A stretch of DNA of 45,797 nucleotides from Paenibacillus monticola. Its GTDB lineage: Bacteria > Bacillota > Bacilli > Paenibacillales > Paenibacillaceae. The translations under genes were made by a program, and so were the position numbers. The stretch lies in NCBI RefSeq assembly GCF_009664975.1, contig NZ_WJXB01000024.1, positions 1-45,797 of the forward strand, written 5' to 3'. Numbering within the stretch: position 1 is the first letter of the stretch; each line of letters starts with the position of its first letter. The notes beneath the pieces were generated by a model, which did not search any database, had not been told where the DNA came from, and saw nothing but the letters and a program-made list of their open reading frames with translations. This document shows positions 32,665-41,484 of this stretch, piece after piece.

Positions 32665-33210
32665 ATGAGTGCGCCACTCAATTTAAAGTTGGATCCTGAG
32701 AAAGTTAAAGAAATGCCGATGGTAGACTTAGCCTTTTTAGTGCTTAAGTCGGCTAATACTCCGTTTTATTACCGTGATTTGATGGTCGAGGTGGCCAAGC
32801 TGCGCGGTATGACCGACCAACAAAGCAACGATACTATTGCCCAGTTATATACCGAGATTAACATTGATGGGCGTTTTGCCTGCGTTGGAACTAACCTGTG
32901 GGGACTGAAGCGCTGGTATCCTCTGGAACGTTCTGATGATCCGGTTGGTAACACCAAACGTGTCCGCATCATCAACGATGAAGATGACGATTTGGAAGAT
33001 GATGATTTCACTGAAGAAGAAGAGAGCTATACTGCTGACGAAGAGGATTTCGACGCCATCGACGATGATCGCGACGACCTCTATTCTGATGACGATAGCG
33101 AAGAAGAAGTTGACGAAGATGTCGTTATCGATGACGAGGACATTGAGGAAACTGACGATGACGATTCAGAGGACGGCACCGATGAGGATGCTGAAGAAGA
33201 GAACGCTTAA
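32665..33210 (+). CDS. rpoE: RNA polymerase delta subunit
   Basis: 181 aa. The N-terminal HARE-HTH domain (residues 1-85; MVDLAFLVLKSANTPFYYRDL, IAQLYTEINIDGRFACVG, LWGLKRWYP) is followed by a tail composed almost entirely of Asp and Glu (from about residue 95), the hallmark of Bacillota delta. It displaces nucleic acid from RNA polymerase and sharpens promoter response to initiating NTPs. I start at ATG 32665, 10 bp after AGAGGAAG, not at the upstream open-frame ATG 32641. It is followed by pyrG, as in Bacillus. Confidence 0.94.
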   Translation: MSAPLNLKLDPEKVKEMPMVDLAFLVLKSANTPFYYRDLMVEVAKLRGMTDQQSNDTIAQLYTEINIDGRFACVGTNLWGLKRWYPLERSDDPVGNTKRVRIINDEDDDLEDDDFTEEEESYTADEEDFDAIDDDRDDLYSDDDSEEEVDEDVVIDDEDIEETDDDDSEDGTDEDAEEENA

Positions 33211-33246
33211 TATTAGAACAGTCTTTGCTCTGGTATAATTCCTTCC

Positions 33247-33275
33247 TTGACAGTGGAGGGTCCTCAGAGTAAACT
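33247..33275 (+). promoter_or_regulatory. pyrG promoter with GGGC start
   Basis: TTGACA (33247-33252), a 17-bp spacer and TAAACT (33270-33275). Seven bases on, transcription would start at GGGCTT (33283), like the GGGC start of B. subtilis pyrG. An upstream extended -10 (TGGTATAAT, 33231-33239) may be a further promoter. Confidence 0.7.
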
Positions 33276-33321
33276 ATTGCATGGGCTTATCATGAAAGTT
33301 AATAATTGTGTTTTCTAAAAT

Positions 33322-33356
33322 AAAAAGTGCCCCGGTTCTACGGGTGTCACTTTTTT
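33322..33356 (+). terminator. pyrG leader terminator (attenuator)
   Basis: AAAAAGTG/CACTTTTTT with an inner CCCG/CGGG pair, followed by a T-rich run. It lies about 40 nt into the leader and its 5' arm holds CCCC. In B. subtilis pyrG, low CTP causes extra G residues to be added at the GGG start; the poly-G then pairs with the C-rich arm and stops termination. The same parts are present here, so attenuation is likely. It may also end rpoE transcripts. Confidence 0.7.
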
Positions 33357-33498
33357 GTTTTTTTAAATGCCAAGAAGCTGCGGTTTTCCGTGATTTAAAG
33401 TAACTTCTGAGTTCCCCCGTTTTCATGTTAGAAAAGCGGGTTACGATAAACATCATGCGTCGCCTGAATTTTTGGACTTTATTTAGGAGGGTTTTACA

Positions 33499-35106
33499 GT
33501 GACAAAGTATATTTTTGTAACGGGTGGCGTTGTGTCTTCCCTTGGCAAAGGCATTACCGCCGCTTCGCTGGGCAGGCTGCTCAAGAACCGAGGTCTAAAG
33601 GTGACGATTCAGAAATTTGATCCGTATCTTAATGTAGACCCCGGAACGATGAGTCCTTATCAGCACGGTGAAGTATTCGTTACCGATGACGGTGCGGAGA
33701 CTGACCTTGATCTTGGACATTATGAACGGTTTATTGACATCAACCTGTCCAAGAATAACAATGTGACGACAGGCAAGATTTACTCATCAGTAATTAGTAA
33801 AGAACGGCGTGGAGAATATTTAGGCGGAACCGTTCAGGTTATCCCGCACATTACGAACGAGATCAAGGAGCGCGTATTTCGCGCAGGCCGCGAGACCAGC
33901 TCGGATGTGGTTATCACTGAAATTGGCGGAACCGTCGGCGATATTGAGAGCCTTCCGTTTCTGGAAGCGATCCGTCAAATCAAAAGTGATATCGGACGGG
34001 AAAATGTAATGTACATCCATGTAACCTTGATTCCTTATATCAAGGCTGCGGGAGAAGTCAAGACGAAGCCAACGCAGCATAGTGTTAAAGAACTGCGTAG
34101 CATTGGTATTCAGCCGAATGTTATCGTATGCCGTACAGAGCACCCCCTCTCTGCAGATATGAAAGCCAAGATCGCTTTGTTCTGCGATATTGATGCTAAT
34201 GCAGTTGTGGAATGCCGTGATGCGTCAACATTGTACGAAGTTCCGCTTAATCTGCGTGATGAAGGATTGGATGAGATTGTTGTTAATCATCTGAAGCTTA
34301 CAACACCTCCACCGGATATGCGGGAATGGGAAAGTATGCTGGAGCGGATTCAAAAGCTGGAGCACACAGTGGAAATCGCTATTGTTGGTAAATATGTAGC
34401 TCTGCATGACGCCTATTTGAGTGTAGTGGAATCACTTTCACATGCTGGCTTCGCCGCCAATGCTGAGGTTAAGCTTCGCTGGGTACATGCTGAGGATGTT
34501 ACCGATGAGAATGTGGACGAACTCCTGAGCGGTGCTCATGGAATTTTGGTTCCTGGTGGTTTTGGCGATCGGGGAATAGAAGGTAAAATTTCCGCCATTC
34601 GTTATGCCCGTGAGAAAGCTATTCCATTTTTCGGAATTTGCTTGGGTATGCAGGTTTCGGTGATTGAATACGGTCGTTCCGTTCTAAAGCTAGCAGGGGC
34701 GAACAGCTCGGAGATTGATCCGACGACTGCGTTCCCACTGATCGATCTACTGCCTGAACAGAAGGATATTGAGGACATGGGCGGCACAATGCGTCTTGGA
34801 CTGTATCCATGCAAGCTGCTTCCCGATTCGTTGGCAATGGCTTGTTATGATGATGAACTGGTATATGAACGCCATCGTCACCGTTATGAATTTAATAATG
34901 CCTATCGTGATGAAATGGAAAAAGCAGGTCTTGTTTTTTCCGGAACGTCTCCTGATGGTCGTTTGGTGGAAATTGTTGAGCTTCCGGGCCATCCTTGGTT
35001 CCTTTCGGTGCAATTCCATCCGGAATTCACATCCCGTCCGAATCGTCCGCAGCCGTTGTTTCGTGAATTTGTCAAAGCTTCTCTGACCCATTCCCAGCAA
35101 CAGTAA
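33499..35106 (+). CDS. pyrG: CTP synthase
   Basis: Makes CTP from UTP, ATP and glutamine. 535 aa in two domains: the N-terminal synthetase (KYIFVTGGVVSSLGKGI nucleotide loop; residues 1-265) and the C-terminal glutaminase with nucleophile Cys381 (FFGICLGM) and the His/Glu pair in VQFHPEF. It starts with GTG 33499 behind TAGGAGGG. A 216-nt leader with an attenuator lies in front. It is next to rpoE and spo0F, as in other Bacillales. Confidence 0.97.
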   Translation: MTKYIFVTGGVVSSLGKGITAASLGRLLKNRGLKVTIQKFDPYLNVDPGTMSPYQHGEVFVTDDGAETDLDLGHYERFIDINLSKNNNVTTGKIYSSVISKERRGEYLGGTVQVIPHITNEIKERVFRAGRETSSDVVITEIGGTVGDIESLPFLEAIRQIKSDIGRENVMYIHVTLIPYIKAAGEVKTKPTQHSVKELRSIGIQPNVIVCRTEHPLSADMKAKIALFCDIDANAVVECRDASTLYEVPLNLRDEGLDEIVVNHLKLTTPPPDMREWESMLERIQKLEHTVEIAIVGKYVALHDAYLSVVESLSHAGFAANAEVKLRWVHAEDVTDENVDELLSGAHGILVPGGFGDRGIEGKISAIRYAREKAIPFFGICLGMQVSVIEYGRSVLKLAGANSSEIDPTTAFPLIDLLPEQKDIEDMGGTMRLGLYPCKLLPDSLAMACYDDELVYERHRHRYEFNNAYRDEMEKAGLVFSGTSPDGRLVEIVELPGHPWFLSVQFHPEFTSRPNRPQPLFREFVKASLTHSQQQ

Positions 35107-35140
35107 TCTACTAAAAGAGTTAGGCCTCATAAGGGTCTTG

Positions 35141-35173
35141 AAGAGCCTCCAATTGGAGGCTCTCTTTCTTTCT
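35141..35173 (+). terminator. pyrG terminator
   Basis: AGAGCCTCC-AATT-GGAGGCTCT followed by CTTTCTTTCTT. Confidence 0.85.
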
Positions 35174-35236
35174 TATGTCTGGCGGATGCACATTCAACCC
35201 ATTTCATGACATATATTTATCCAATTTATCCGATTA

Positions 35237-35265
35237 GCAGGATTTTGACTGTAAAGCGCGAATTA
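35237..35265 (+). promoter_or_regulatory. SigH-type promoter of spo0F
   Basis: GCAGGATTT (35237-35245) matches the SigH -35 RNAGGAWWW perfectly; after 11 bp CGCGAATTA (35257-35265) matches RNNGAATWW except the first base. It lies about 90 bp before spo0F. B. subtilis spo0F also has a SigH promoter. I saw no clear Spo0A box nearby. Confidence 0.65.
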
Positions 35266-35354
35266 TAGGTTTCGTACGGACTAAGTTATGAAGGGGCCGT
35301 TAGCTGTGGAGCGCGGTATAGTCAAACTGCCTTAAAAATCTGGGAGGGTATTGT

Positions 35355-35741
35355 ATGGAGAAAAAGAAAGTGTTGATTGTCGATGATCAGAACGGGATCC
35401 GGATTCTTCTCATGGAAGTATTTAACAGCGAGGGATATACCACATTTCAGGCGGCTAACGGTAAATTGGCATTAGACATTGTCCGCAATGAATCCCCCGA
35501 CTTGGTCCTACTCGATATGAAAATCCCGGGAATGGACGGACTGGAGATTCTTAAGCACCTGAAGGAACTTAATCCAGCTATTAAAGTCATTATGATGACT
35601 GCCTACGGAGAATTGGACATGATTAAGGAAGCGACGAAGCTAGGAGCGTTAATGCATTTTACGAAGCCATTCGACATTGATGAAATGCGGGTTGCAGTCA
35701 ATATGCATCTTTACAATAACTCTGTCGATCAATGCAGCTAG
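35355..35741 (+). CDS. spo0F: Phosphorelay response regulator Spo0F
   Basis: Single-domain receiver that passes phosphate from sporulation kinases to Spo0B and on to Spo0A. 128 aa with no output domain. The active-site residues are Asp10/Asp11, phospho-acceptor Asp54 (LLDMKIPGMDG), Thr82 and Lys104 (HFTKPFDIDE). Identity with B. subtilis Spo0F is high, including QNGIRILL, TFQAANG and MTAYGELDMI. GGGAGGG precedes ATG 35355. Its place between pyrG and fbaA is the standard one. Confidence 0.97.
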   Translation: MEKKKVLIVDDQNGIRILLMEVFNSEGYTTFQAANGKLALDIVRNESPDLVLLDMKIPGMDGLEILKHLKELNPAIKVIMMTAYGELDMIKEATKLGALMHFTKPFDIDEMRVAVNMHLYNNSVDQCS

Positions 35742-35826
35742 AGTGTGATTTTCCTCTTTGGAGCGGTCCCTTTATAGGAAATGTGAAGAGGAGGAATCTG
35801 CCTGCAGTATGGGATGGTCGCATATC

Positions 35827-35847
35827 GTCCCACCGGGACATTTTTTT
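35827..35847 (+). terminator. spo0F terminator
   Basis: GTCCC-ACC-GGGAC followed by seven T within 3 bp. The stem is short but may extend with upstream GGGA pairing alternatives. Confidence 0.6.
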
Positions 35848-35858
35848 GTATATCCTAT

Positions 35859-35887
35859 TTAGCATTTGACACAGGATGTGCTATAAT
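35859..35887 (+). promoter_or_regulatory. fbaA promoter
   Basis: A perfect TATAAT (35882-35887) with an extended TGC and TTAGCA (35859-35864) at 17 bp. The TTGACA at 35866 is only 10 bp away and so is not the matching -35. Confidence 0.65.
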
Positions 35888-35947
35888 AAGCCTGTATGTG
35901 ATGTCGGCTTAAAACATAGTAAACACATTCTTAGGAGGATTGAAACC

Positions 35948-36802
35948 ATGCCATTAGTATCTATGACAGACATGTTACACAAAGCACTTGAAGGAAAATA
36001 TGCAGTTGGTCAATTTAACATCAACAACCTGGAGTGGACACAAGCGATTCTTGGTGCCGCAGAAGAAGAGAAGTCACCAGTTATCCTTGGCGTTTCCGAA
36101 GGAGCAGCTCGTCACATGGGAGGCTTCTACACTGTTGTTAAGATGGTAGAAGGTCTTATTCACGACATGAAAATTACCGTTCCTGTAGCCATTCACCTTG
36201 ACCATGGTTCAAGCTTTGATAAATGTAAGGACGCAATTGATGCTGGCTTCACTTCCGTAATGATCGATGGTTCCCATCACCCAATTGATGAGAACATCGC
36301 AATGACGAAGAAAGTCGTAGATTACGCTCATGCTAAAGGTGTTTCTGTTGAAGCAGAAGTTGGAACTGTTGGTGGACAAGAAGATGACGTTATCGGCGGT
36401 ATCATGTATGCTGACCTGAATGACTGCGTCAGAATCGTAAAAGAAACTGGCATTGACACTTTGGCTCCAGCGCTGGGTTCTGTACACGGACCTTACCTTG
36501 GCGAACCTAACCTCGGATTCAAAGAAATGGAAGAAATTTGCAACGCAACTAACCTTCCGCTTGTACTTCATGGTGGAACAGGTATTCCTACTAGCGACAT
36601 CAAGAAATCAATTTCGCTAGGTACTTCCAAAATCAACGTAAATACAGAGAACCAAATCGTATTTGCTAAGACTGTTCGTGAAGTTCTTGCTGCAAAACCT
36701 AACGCTTATGACCCACGTGTATTTATTGCACCAGGCCGCGAAGCTATCAAACAAACCGTTATCGGCAAAATTCGCGAATTCGGTTCTACAAACCAAGCGT
36801 AA
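35948..36802 (+). CDS. fbaA: Class II fructose-bisphosphate aldolase
   Basis: Zinc aldolase of glycolysis and gluconeogenesis. 284 aa with zinc ligands and active-site motifs in HLDHGSS (about residue 83), GQEDD and GSVHGPY, VLHGGTG and NVNTENQ. Codon use is biased towards the preferred set, as expected of an abundant enzyme. ATG 35948 follows TTAGGAGGA at good spacing; the open frame begins 24 codons earlier in untranslated leader. Confidence 0.95.
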   Translation: MPLVSMTDMLHKALEGKYAVGQFNINNLEWTQAILGAAEEEKSPVILGVSEGAARHMGGFYTVVKMVEGLIHDMKITVPVAIHLDHGSSFDKCKDAIDAGFTSVMIDGSHHPIDENIAMTKKVVDYAHAKGVSVEAEVGTVGGQEDDVIGGIMYADLNDCVRIVKETGIDTLAPALGSVHGPYLGEPNLGFKEMEEICNATNLPLVLHGGTGIPTSDIKKSISLGTSKINVNTENQIVFAKTVREVLAAKPNAYDPRVFIAPGREAIKQTVIGKIREFGSTNQA

Positions 36803-36930
36803 TATATCCAACTAAAGAATTAATAAGTATTAATTTCGCAGCAATTTATCCTGATCTTTCAGGAACAAATATCCGCTTTTAAGCGGTCCGGATAGATGAA
36901 GGAATACTGCCCAGTTGAATAGTTTGATGT

Positions 36931-36960
36931 GGAGAGCACCGCGTAGCCGGTGTCTTTCCA
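36931..36960 (+). terminator. Possible fbaA terminator
   Basis: AGAGCACCG...CCGGTGTCT hairpin followed by TTTCCATTTTC in the gap between fbaA and murA. The U tract is interrupted. Confidence 0.45.
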
Positions 36961-37034
36961 TTTTCATCACAATGAAATCCACAGCACGTATTGTTGAGAA
37001 GCTGCAATACACGTAGGGGGAACCAGATAAATCT

Positions 37035-38288
37035 ATGGAAAAATTAATGATTGGCGGTGGACGTCCGCTGCAGGGCGTTGTAACCATCAGTGGAGCGAAG
37101 AATAGTGCAATTGCACTTATTCCAGCGGCGATTTTAGCCGAATCTGAAGTTGTTCTTGATAATTTACCGTCCCTTAGCGATGTAGCCGTATACTCCGAAA
37201 TTCTAGAAGAACTTGGCGCAAGTGTTACTTGGTCAGGCAGTCAGATGAGAATTGACCCCTCCCGTATCGTTTCTATCCCAATGCCCAATGGTCCTGTCAA
37301 GAAGCTTAGAGCTTCATATTATATGATGGGAGCACTTCTTGGAAGATTTAAGGAAGCCACAATAGGACTTCCTGGTGGTTGTAATTTCGAGCCCCGTCCG
37401 ATCGACCAGCACATTAAGGGATTTGAAGCGCTGGGAGCAACAGTTACCAATGAACACGGCTCTATCCACTTATACGCCAAAGAATTACGCGGTGCCAAGA
37501 TCTATTTAGACGTATCCAGCGTAGGAGCAACTATTAACATCATGTTGGCGGCTTCACGAGCCAAAGGCTCAACAATTATTGAAAATGCGGCTAAAGAGCC
37601 TGAGATTATAGATGTAGCTACCCTATTAAACTCTATGGGCGCTGTTATTAAAGGCGCTGGTACAGAAACAATCCGGATCGAAGGCGTAACGGAGATGCAC
37701 GGCTGCCGTCATTCCATCATTCCTGACCGGATTCAGGCTGGAACTTATATGATTGCCGCTGCGGCTACGCGTGGCAATGTGTTGATAGATAACGTAATTC
37801 CCAAGCATTTGGAAGCCTTGACTGCCAAACTTTTGGAAATGGGCGTAGAAATCGAAGAACTTGATGAGAGTATTCGTGTGATTGGCAGATCTCAATATGC
37901 GCATGCTGATGTAAAGGCGCTGGTCTACCCTGGCTTTCCCACTGATTTGCAATCCCCAATGGCAAGTATGTTGACTCAGGCCGAAGGAGTTAGTGTTCTT
38001 AGTGATTTTGTGTACAGTAACCGTTTCAAGCATGTGCCGGAATTGGTGCGCATGGGCGCTAAGATCCGTGTTGAAGGACGATCGGCAATTATTGAAGGCA
38101 GTAAGCTTAATGCTGCAAAGGTAAAAGCGGCCGATCTGCGGGCTGGCGCAGCCCTTGTTATAGCTGGATTGACCGTGGAAGAAGGAATCACCGAGGTAAC
38201 AGGCGTAGAGTATATTGACCGTGGTTACGACAACTTGGTAAGCAATCTTCGCAATCTTGGAGCTGATGTTTGGCGCGAGAACGAATAA
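37035..38288 (+). CDS. murA: UDP-N-acetylglucosamine 1-carboxyvinyltransferase (MurZ type)
   Basis: First committed step of peptidoglycan precursor synthesis in the cytosol: enolpyruvyl transfer to UDP-GlcNAc, the step blocked by fosfomycin. 417 aa. Lys22/Asn23 (SGAKNSA) and the loop cysteine Cys116 (GLPGGCNFEPRPIDQH) are present. Position before rho marks it as the second paralogue (MurZ/MurAB) of Bacillota rather than the one near the atp operon. A purine-rich GTAGGGGGAA precedes ATG 37035. Confidence 0.94.
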   Translation: MEKLMIGGGRPLQGVVTISGAKNSAIALIPAAILAESEVVLDNLPSLSDVAVYSEILEELGASVTWSGSQMRIDPSRIVSIPMPNGPVKKLRASYYMMGALLGRFKEATIGLPGGCNFEPRPIDQHIKGFEALGATVTNEHGSIHLYAKELRGAKIYLDVSSVGATINIMLAASRAKGSTIIENAAKEPEIIDVATLLNSMGAVIKGAGTETIRIEGVTEMHGCRHSIIPDRIQAGTYMIAAAATRGNVLIDNVIPKHLEALTAKLLEMGVEIEELDESIRVIGRSQYAHADVKALVYPGFPTDLQSPMASMLTQAEGVSVLSDFVYSNRFKHVPELVRMGAKIRVEGRSAIIEGSKLNAAKVKAADLRAGAALVIAGLTVEEGITEVTGVEYIDRGYDNLVSNLRNLGADVWRENE

Positions 38289-38453
38289 TTATGGTTATCC
38301 TATAAGATGGGGGAAGGTAATTTGCAGCTGAACTGCATATCTTCTTCCAATCTGGGTAATGCTATTCTAATGAGGATTTTAATAGACTCATATTTTGCCC
38401 GGTAGACATTCATTGATAGACGAACTCATAAAAATTGAATAGGTGGTTATTAC

Positions 38454-39809
38454 ATGGATCTTCAAATTTCCGATCTGGAAGAAATGAAGCTGACCGACTT
38501 GTATAAGCTGGCCAAGAAATACCAGATCCCTTACTACGGGCAGTTGAAGAAACGGGAGCTAATCTTTGCGATCCTTCGGGCACAGGCGGAGCAAAGCGGG
38601 CTTATGTTTATGGAAGGCGTGCTGGAGATTTTGCCCGAGGGCTACGGATTCCTAAGGCCGATTAATTATTTGCCAAGCACTGAAGATATCTATATCTCTG
38701 CTTCTCAAATTCGCAAGTTTGATCTCAGAAGTGGTGATTTGGTTTCTGGGAAATGCCGGACGCCCAAAGAAAATGAACGTTATTTTGGATTGCTTCAGGT
38801 CAACGCCGTTAATGGTGAGAACCCTGCCAGTGCAGCGGAACGTCTTCACTTTGCAGCGCTGACACCTCTTTATCCGCAAGATAAGTTGCCACTTGAAACA
38901 TCCCCTACTAATTTATCTACTCGAATCATGGATTTGCTCGCTCCTGTAGGTTTGGGGCAGCGGGGTTTGATCGTAGCACCACCTAAAGCAGGCAAGACGC
39001 TCCTTCTGAAAGAAATTGCCCACAGCATTGCCACTAATAATCCTGAGATAGCCCTATTTGTATTACTGATAGATGAACGTCCCGAGGAAGTCACGGATAT
39101 GCAGCGTTCTGTAAAAGGTGAAGTGGTTGCATCAACGTTTGATGAGCTTCCCGAGAATCATATTAAAGTAGCGGAGCTTGTGCTGCAGCGAGCACTTCGG
39201 TTAGTCGAGCATAAGAAGGATGTAGTTATCCTGCTAGATAGCATTACCCGTCTGGCCCGTGCCTATAATCTCGTAGTTCCGCCATCCGGTCGGACACTTA
39301 GCGGAGGGATTGATCCGGCAGCCTTTCATCGTCCAAAACGATTTTTTGGAGCGGCGCGGAATGTAGAAGAAGGCGGAAGTCTGACGATTCTAGCCACTGC
39401 ATTGATCGATACAGGGTCGCGTATGGATGATATCATTTATGAAGAATTTAAAGGAACAGGAAATATGGAGCTCCATTTGGACCGCAAGCTGGCGGAACGC
39501 CGTATTTTCCCTGCAATAGATATTCGTCGTTCGGGTACGCGTCGTGAAGAAGTGCTGCTTAGCAAAGATGAACTAGAAACGATTTGGATGATTCGTAAAA
39601 ATATGAATGAATCCTACGATTTTGTTGAAGGTTTCATCAAAAAATTACGTGATACCCAAACCAATGCCGAATTTTTGGCGTCGTTTGATGTTGCAGGGAG
39701 TAAGGAATCCGCGAAGGGTACTGCCAGCGCTGGAGGAACCTCTAACAGTGGCGCAGCGGCTACACGCCGGACGCCAAGAGCGAAAACGCCTTCGGTGCCT
39801 ACAACTTAA
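38454..39809 (+). CDS. rho: Transcription termination factor Rho
   Basis: Hexameric RNA-dependent ATPase that ends untranslated transcripts. 451 aa: an N-terminal helical domain (LTDLYKLAKKYQIPYYGQL), an RNA-binding cold-shock-like domain (EGYGFLRP, about 60-115), Walker A (APPKAGKT, 175-182), Walker B (VVILLDSITRLARAYN) and the Q/R loops (GRTLSGGIDPAAFHRPKRF). A 25-30 residue Ala/Ser/Thr/Gly tail at the end is poorly structured. The 165-bp gap before it has a moderate hairpin (around 38308-38350) without a U tract. Confidence 0.97.
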   Translation: MDLQISDLEEMKLTDLYKLAKKYQIPYYGQLKKRELIFAILRAQAEQSGLMFMEGVLEILPEGYGFLRPINYLPSTEDIYISASQIRKFDLRSGDLVSGKCRTPKENERYFGLLQVNAVNGENPASAAERLHFAALTPLYPQDKLPLETSPTNLSTRIMDLLAPVGLGQRGLIVAPPKAGKTLLLKEIAHSIATNNPEIALFVLLIDERPEEVTDMQRSVKGEVVASTFDELPENHIKVAELVLQRALRLVEHKKDVVILLDSITRLARAYNLVVPPSGRTLSGGIDPAAFHRPKRFFGAARNVEEGGSLTILATALIDTGSRMDDIIYEEFKGTGNMELHLDRKLAERRIFPAIDIRRSGTRREEVLLSKDELETIWMIRKNMNESYDFVEGFIKKLRDTQTNAEFLASFDVAGSKESAKGTASAGGTSNSGAAATRRTPRAKTPSVPTT

Positions 39810-39841
39810 CTCACCTAGATCGATAATAAGAGGAGACTAAC

Positions 39842-41119
39842 ATGTATTTGGTATATGCTGACGAGCAAGGAAACGTATACGATCATCCCGAACTGTACGG
39901 CTTAGCCCGCAGCGGAGACATGATTGTTGAAATACTGGAAGAAGAATTAATCCCGTTGCCAGAAGGTGCAACATTAGTGGGATTGCCTAGTACGCGGGCC
40001 GTGGGCATGAATCCGGAAACGGGTGAGATGATGCCACTGCCAGTGGGTTCGCAGGCCGTGGGAGCATTGCTACCGCAGGGCTTTACCCGTCTGTGCCTTC
40101 CTGGTTATGTCAAGACAGATAAATCGTATAAACTGCCCTTGTTTGGGTACTCTGCTGTAGTGTGGAAGGATGGCGGCTTCTATGTGGCGGCTGATCTTAC
40201 TGATAGTCCGGATAAATGGAATCCTCTGAACTGTGCACGGGAGGATGTTGAGGCTGGAGTCAGTGCGTTGACTGCCAAGTACCCTGAGAATCGCCTAATC
40301 GAGCATCTCTCTAACTGTGCACTTGGTTATGAATGTCTGACTTCCTCCAATACATTTTTAGGGCGCTGGGAAGGTGCAGTACCTGTATCTTCTTCGTGTA
40401 ATGCGGGCTGCTTCGGTTGTATTTCCGAACAACCTGATGATAGCGGATTTGTATCTCCGCAGACACGAATGGATTTCCGGCCTACCGTCAATGAGCTTTC
40501 ACAAATTATGTTGGAGCATTTGAAGACACCTGAATCCATAGTCAGCTTTGGACAAGGCTGTGAGGGTGAACCCTCCACTCAAGCCAAAATTATTATTGAA
40601 GCTATGCGTGAAGTACGCTCCAAGACAGATATGGGCTATATCAATATCAATACGAACGCGGGTCTGAACGATCATATTCGCGGAATTGTGGATGCCGGAC
40701 TTGATTTGATGCGCGTCAGTACGATTAGCGCTCTTGATGAACACTATAATGCTTACTACAAGCCCCGCGGGTATACGCTTGCTAATGTGGAGAAATCTCT
40801 TATCTATGCCGCCTCACAGGGTGTGTACACATCGATTAACTATCTCATATTTCCGGGAGTTACAGATCGCGAAGAAGAGATTGAAGCAATGGTTGAATTC
40901 GTCAAGCGCACTGATTTGAAGCTAATTCAGATGCGTAACTTGAATATTGACCCTGAGAGTTATCTGGGATTAATTCCACCAGCACAAGGCGATATTCTTG
41001 GAATGAAGACAATGCTTGATATTTTTCGTGAGGAACTGCCAGAAGTAGTAATCGGCTCTTATACTCATGTTCCGCCTGTTGGTTTAGCCCGCGCTAAACA
41101 GGGGCGGGTTCATAGCTAA
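39842..41119 (+). CDS. Radical SAM protein of unknown function
   Basis: 425 aa. A radical SAM core starts with Cys186-x3-Cys190-x2-Cys193 (SSCNAGCFGC), followed by the glycine-rich SAM segment (SFGQGCEGEPS) and core strands (MGYININTNAG, LDLMRVSTISA, YTSINYLIFPGVT). The first 175 residues are not a family I recognise; they contain three further cysteines (131, 159, 165) that could hold a second cluster. AGAGGAG precedes ATG 39842, 32 bp after rho, so it is probably in the rho transcript and followed by rpmE. Substrate unknown. Confidence 0.88.
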   Translation: MYLVYADEQGNVYDHPELYGLARSGDMIVEILEEELIPLPEGATLVGLPSTRAVGMNPETGEMMPLPVGSQAVGALLPQGFTRLCLPGYVKTDKSYKLPLFGYSAVVWKDGGFYVAADLTDSPDKWNPLNCAREDVEAGVSALTAKYPENRLIEHLSNCALGYECLTSSNTFLGRWEGAVPVSSSCNAGCFGCISEQPDDSGFVSPQTRMDFRPTVNELSQIMLEHLKTPESIVSFGQGCEGEPSTQAKIIIEAMREVRSKTDMGYININTNAGLNDHIRGIVDAGLDLMRVSTISALDEHYNAYYKPRGYTLANVEKSLIYAASQGVYTSINYLIFPGVTDREEEIEAMVEFVKRTDLKLIQMRNLNIDPESYLGLIPPAQGDILGMKTMLDIFREELPEVVIGSYTHVPPVGLARAKQGRVHS

Positions 41120-41240
41120 AGTAGAGAGAATATTTAAATGTAACATATTGTCCACTTCATTATTTCGTGCTAAAATATATCGAAATATTTATTAACTCTG
41201 AGTCCGCATGAGGCTCAGGGCAAACGAGGGGATATTCAAT

Positions 41241-41438
41241 ATGCAAACTACTATTCAACCTAAGTACACACTGACCAGGGTAACCTGCGCTTGTGGCAAC
41301 ACCTTCGAATCGGGCTCTGTCAAACAGGACCTTCGTGTGGAGATATGCTCGAACTGTCATCCATTCTTCACAGGCAGACAGAAATTTCTGGATGCCGGTG
41401 GCCGTGTCGATAAATTCAAGAGAAAATATGGTATCTAA
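41241..41438 (+). CDS. rpmE: Ribosomal protein L31 (zinc-binding form)
   Basis: 65 aa. The zinc-binding cysteines are Cys16/Cys18 (CACG) and Cys36/Cys39 (CSNC), which marks the C+ form. The end PFFTGRQKFLDAGGRVDKF is diagnostic. GAGGGG precedes ATG 41241; the open frame begins upstream at 41208. A small hairpin (CTGAG/CTCAG, about 41196-41218) lies before the ribosome site. Confidence 0.96.
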   Translation: MQTTIQPKYTLTRVTCACGNTFESGSVKQDLRVEICSNCHPFFTGRQKFLDAGGRVDKFKRKYGI

Positions 41439-41484
41439 TCAGAACGGACAGACCGCTTAGGATGTATGAGATTATGACCTGTGG

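Noticed and set aside
35866..35887. TTGACA plus TATAAT as fbaA promoter
   Set aside because: They are only 10 bp apart, too close for SigA; TTAGCA at 17 bp with the extended -10 fits better.
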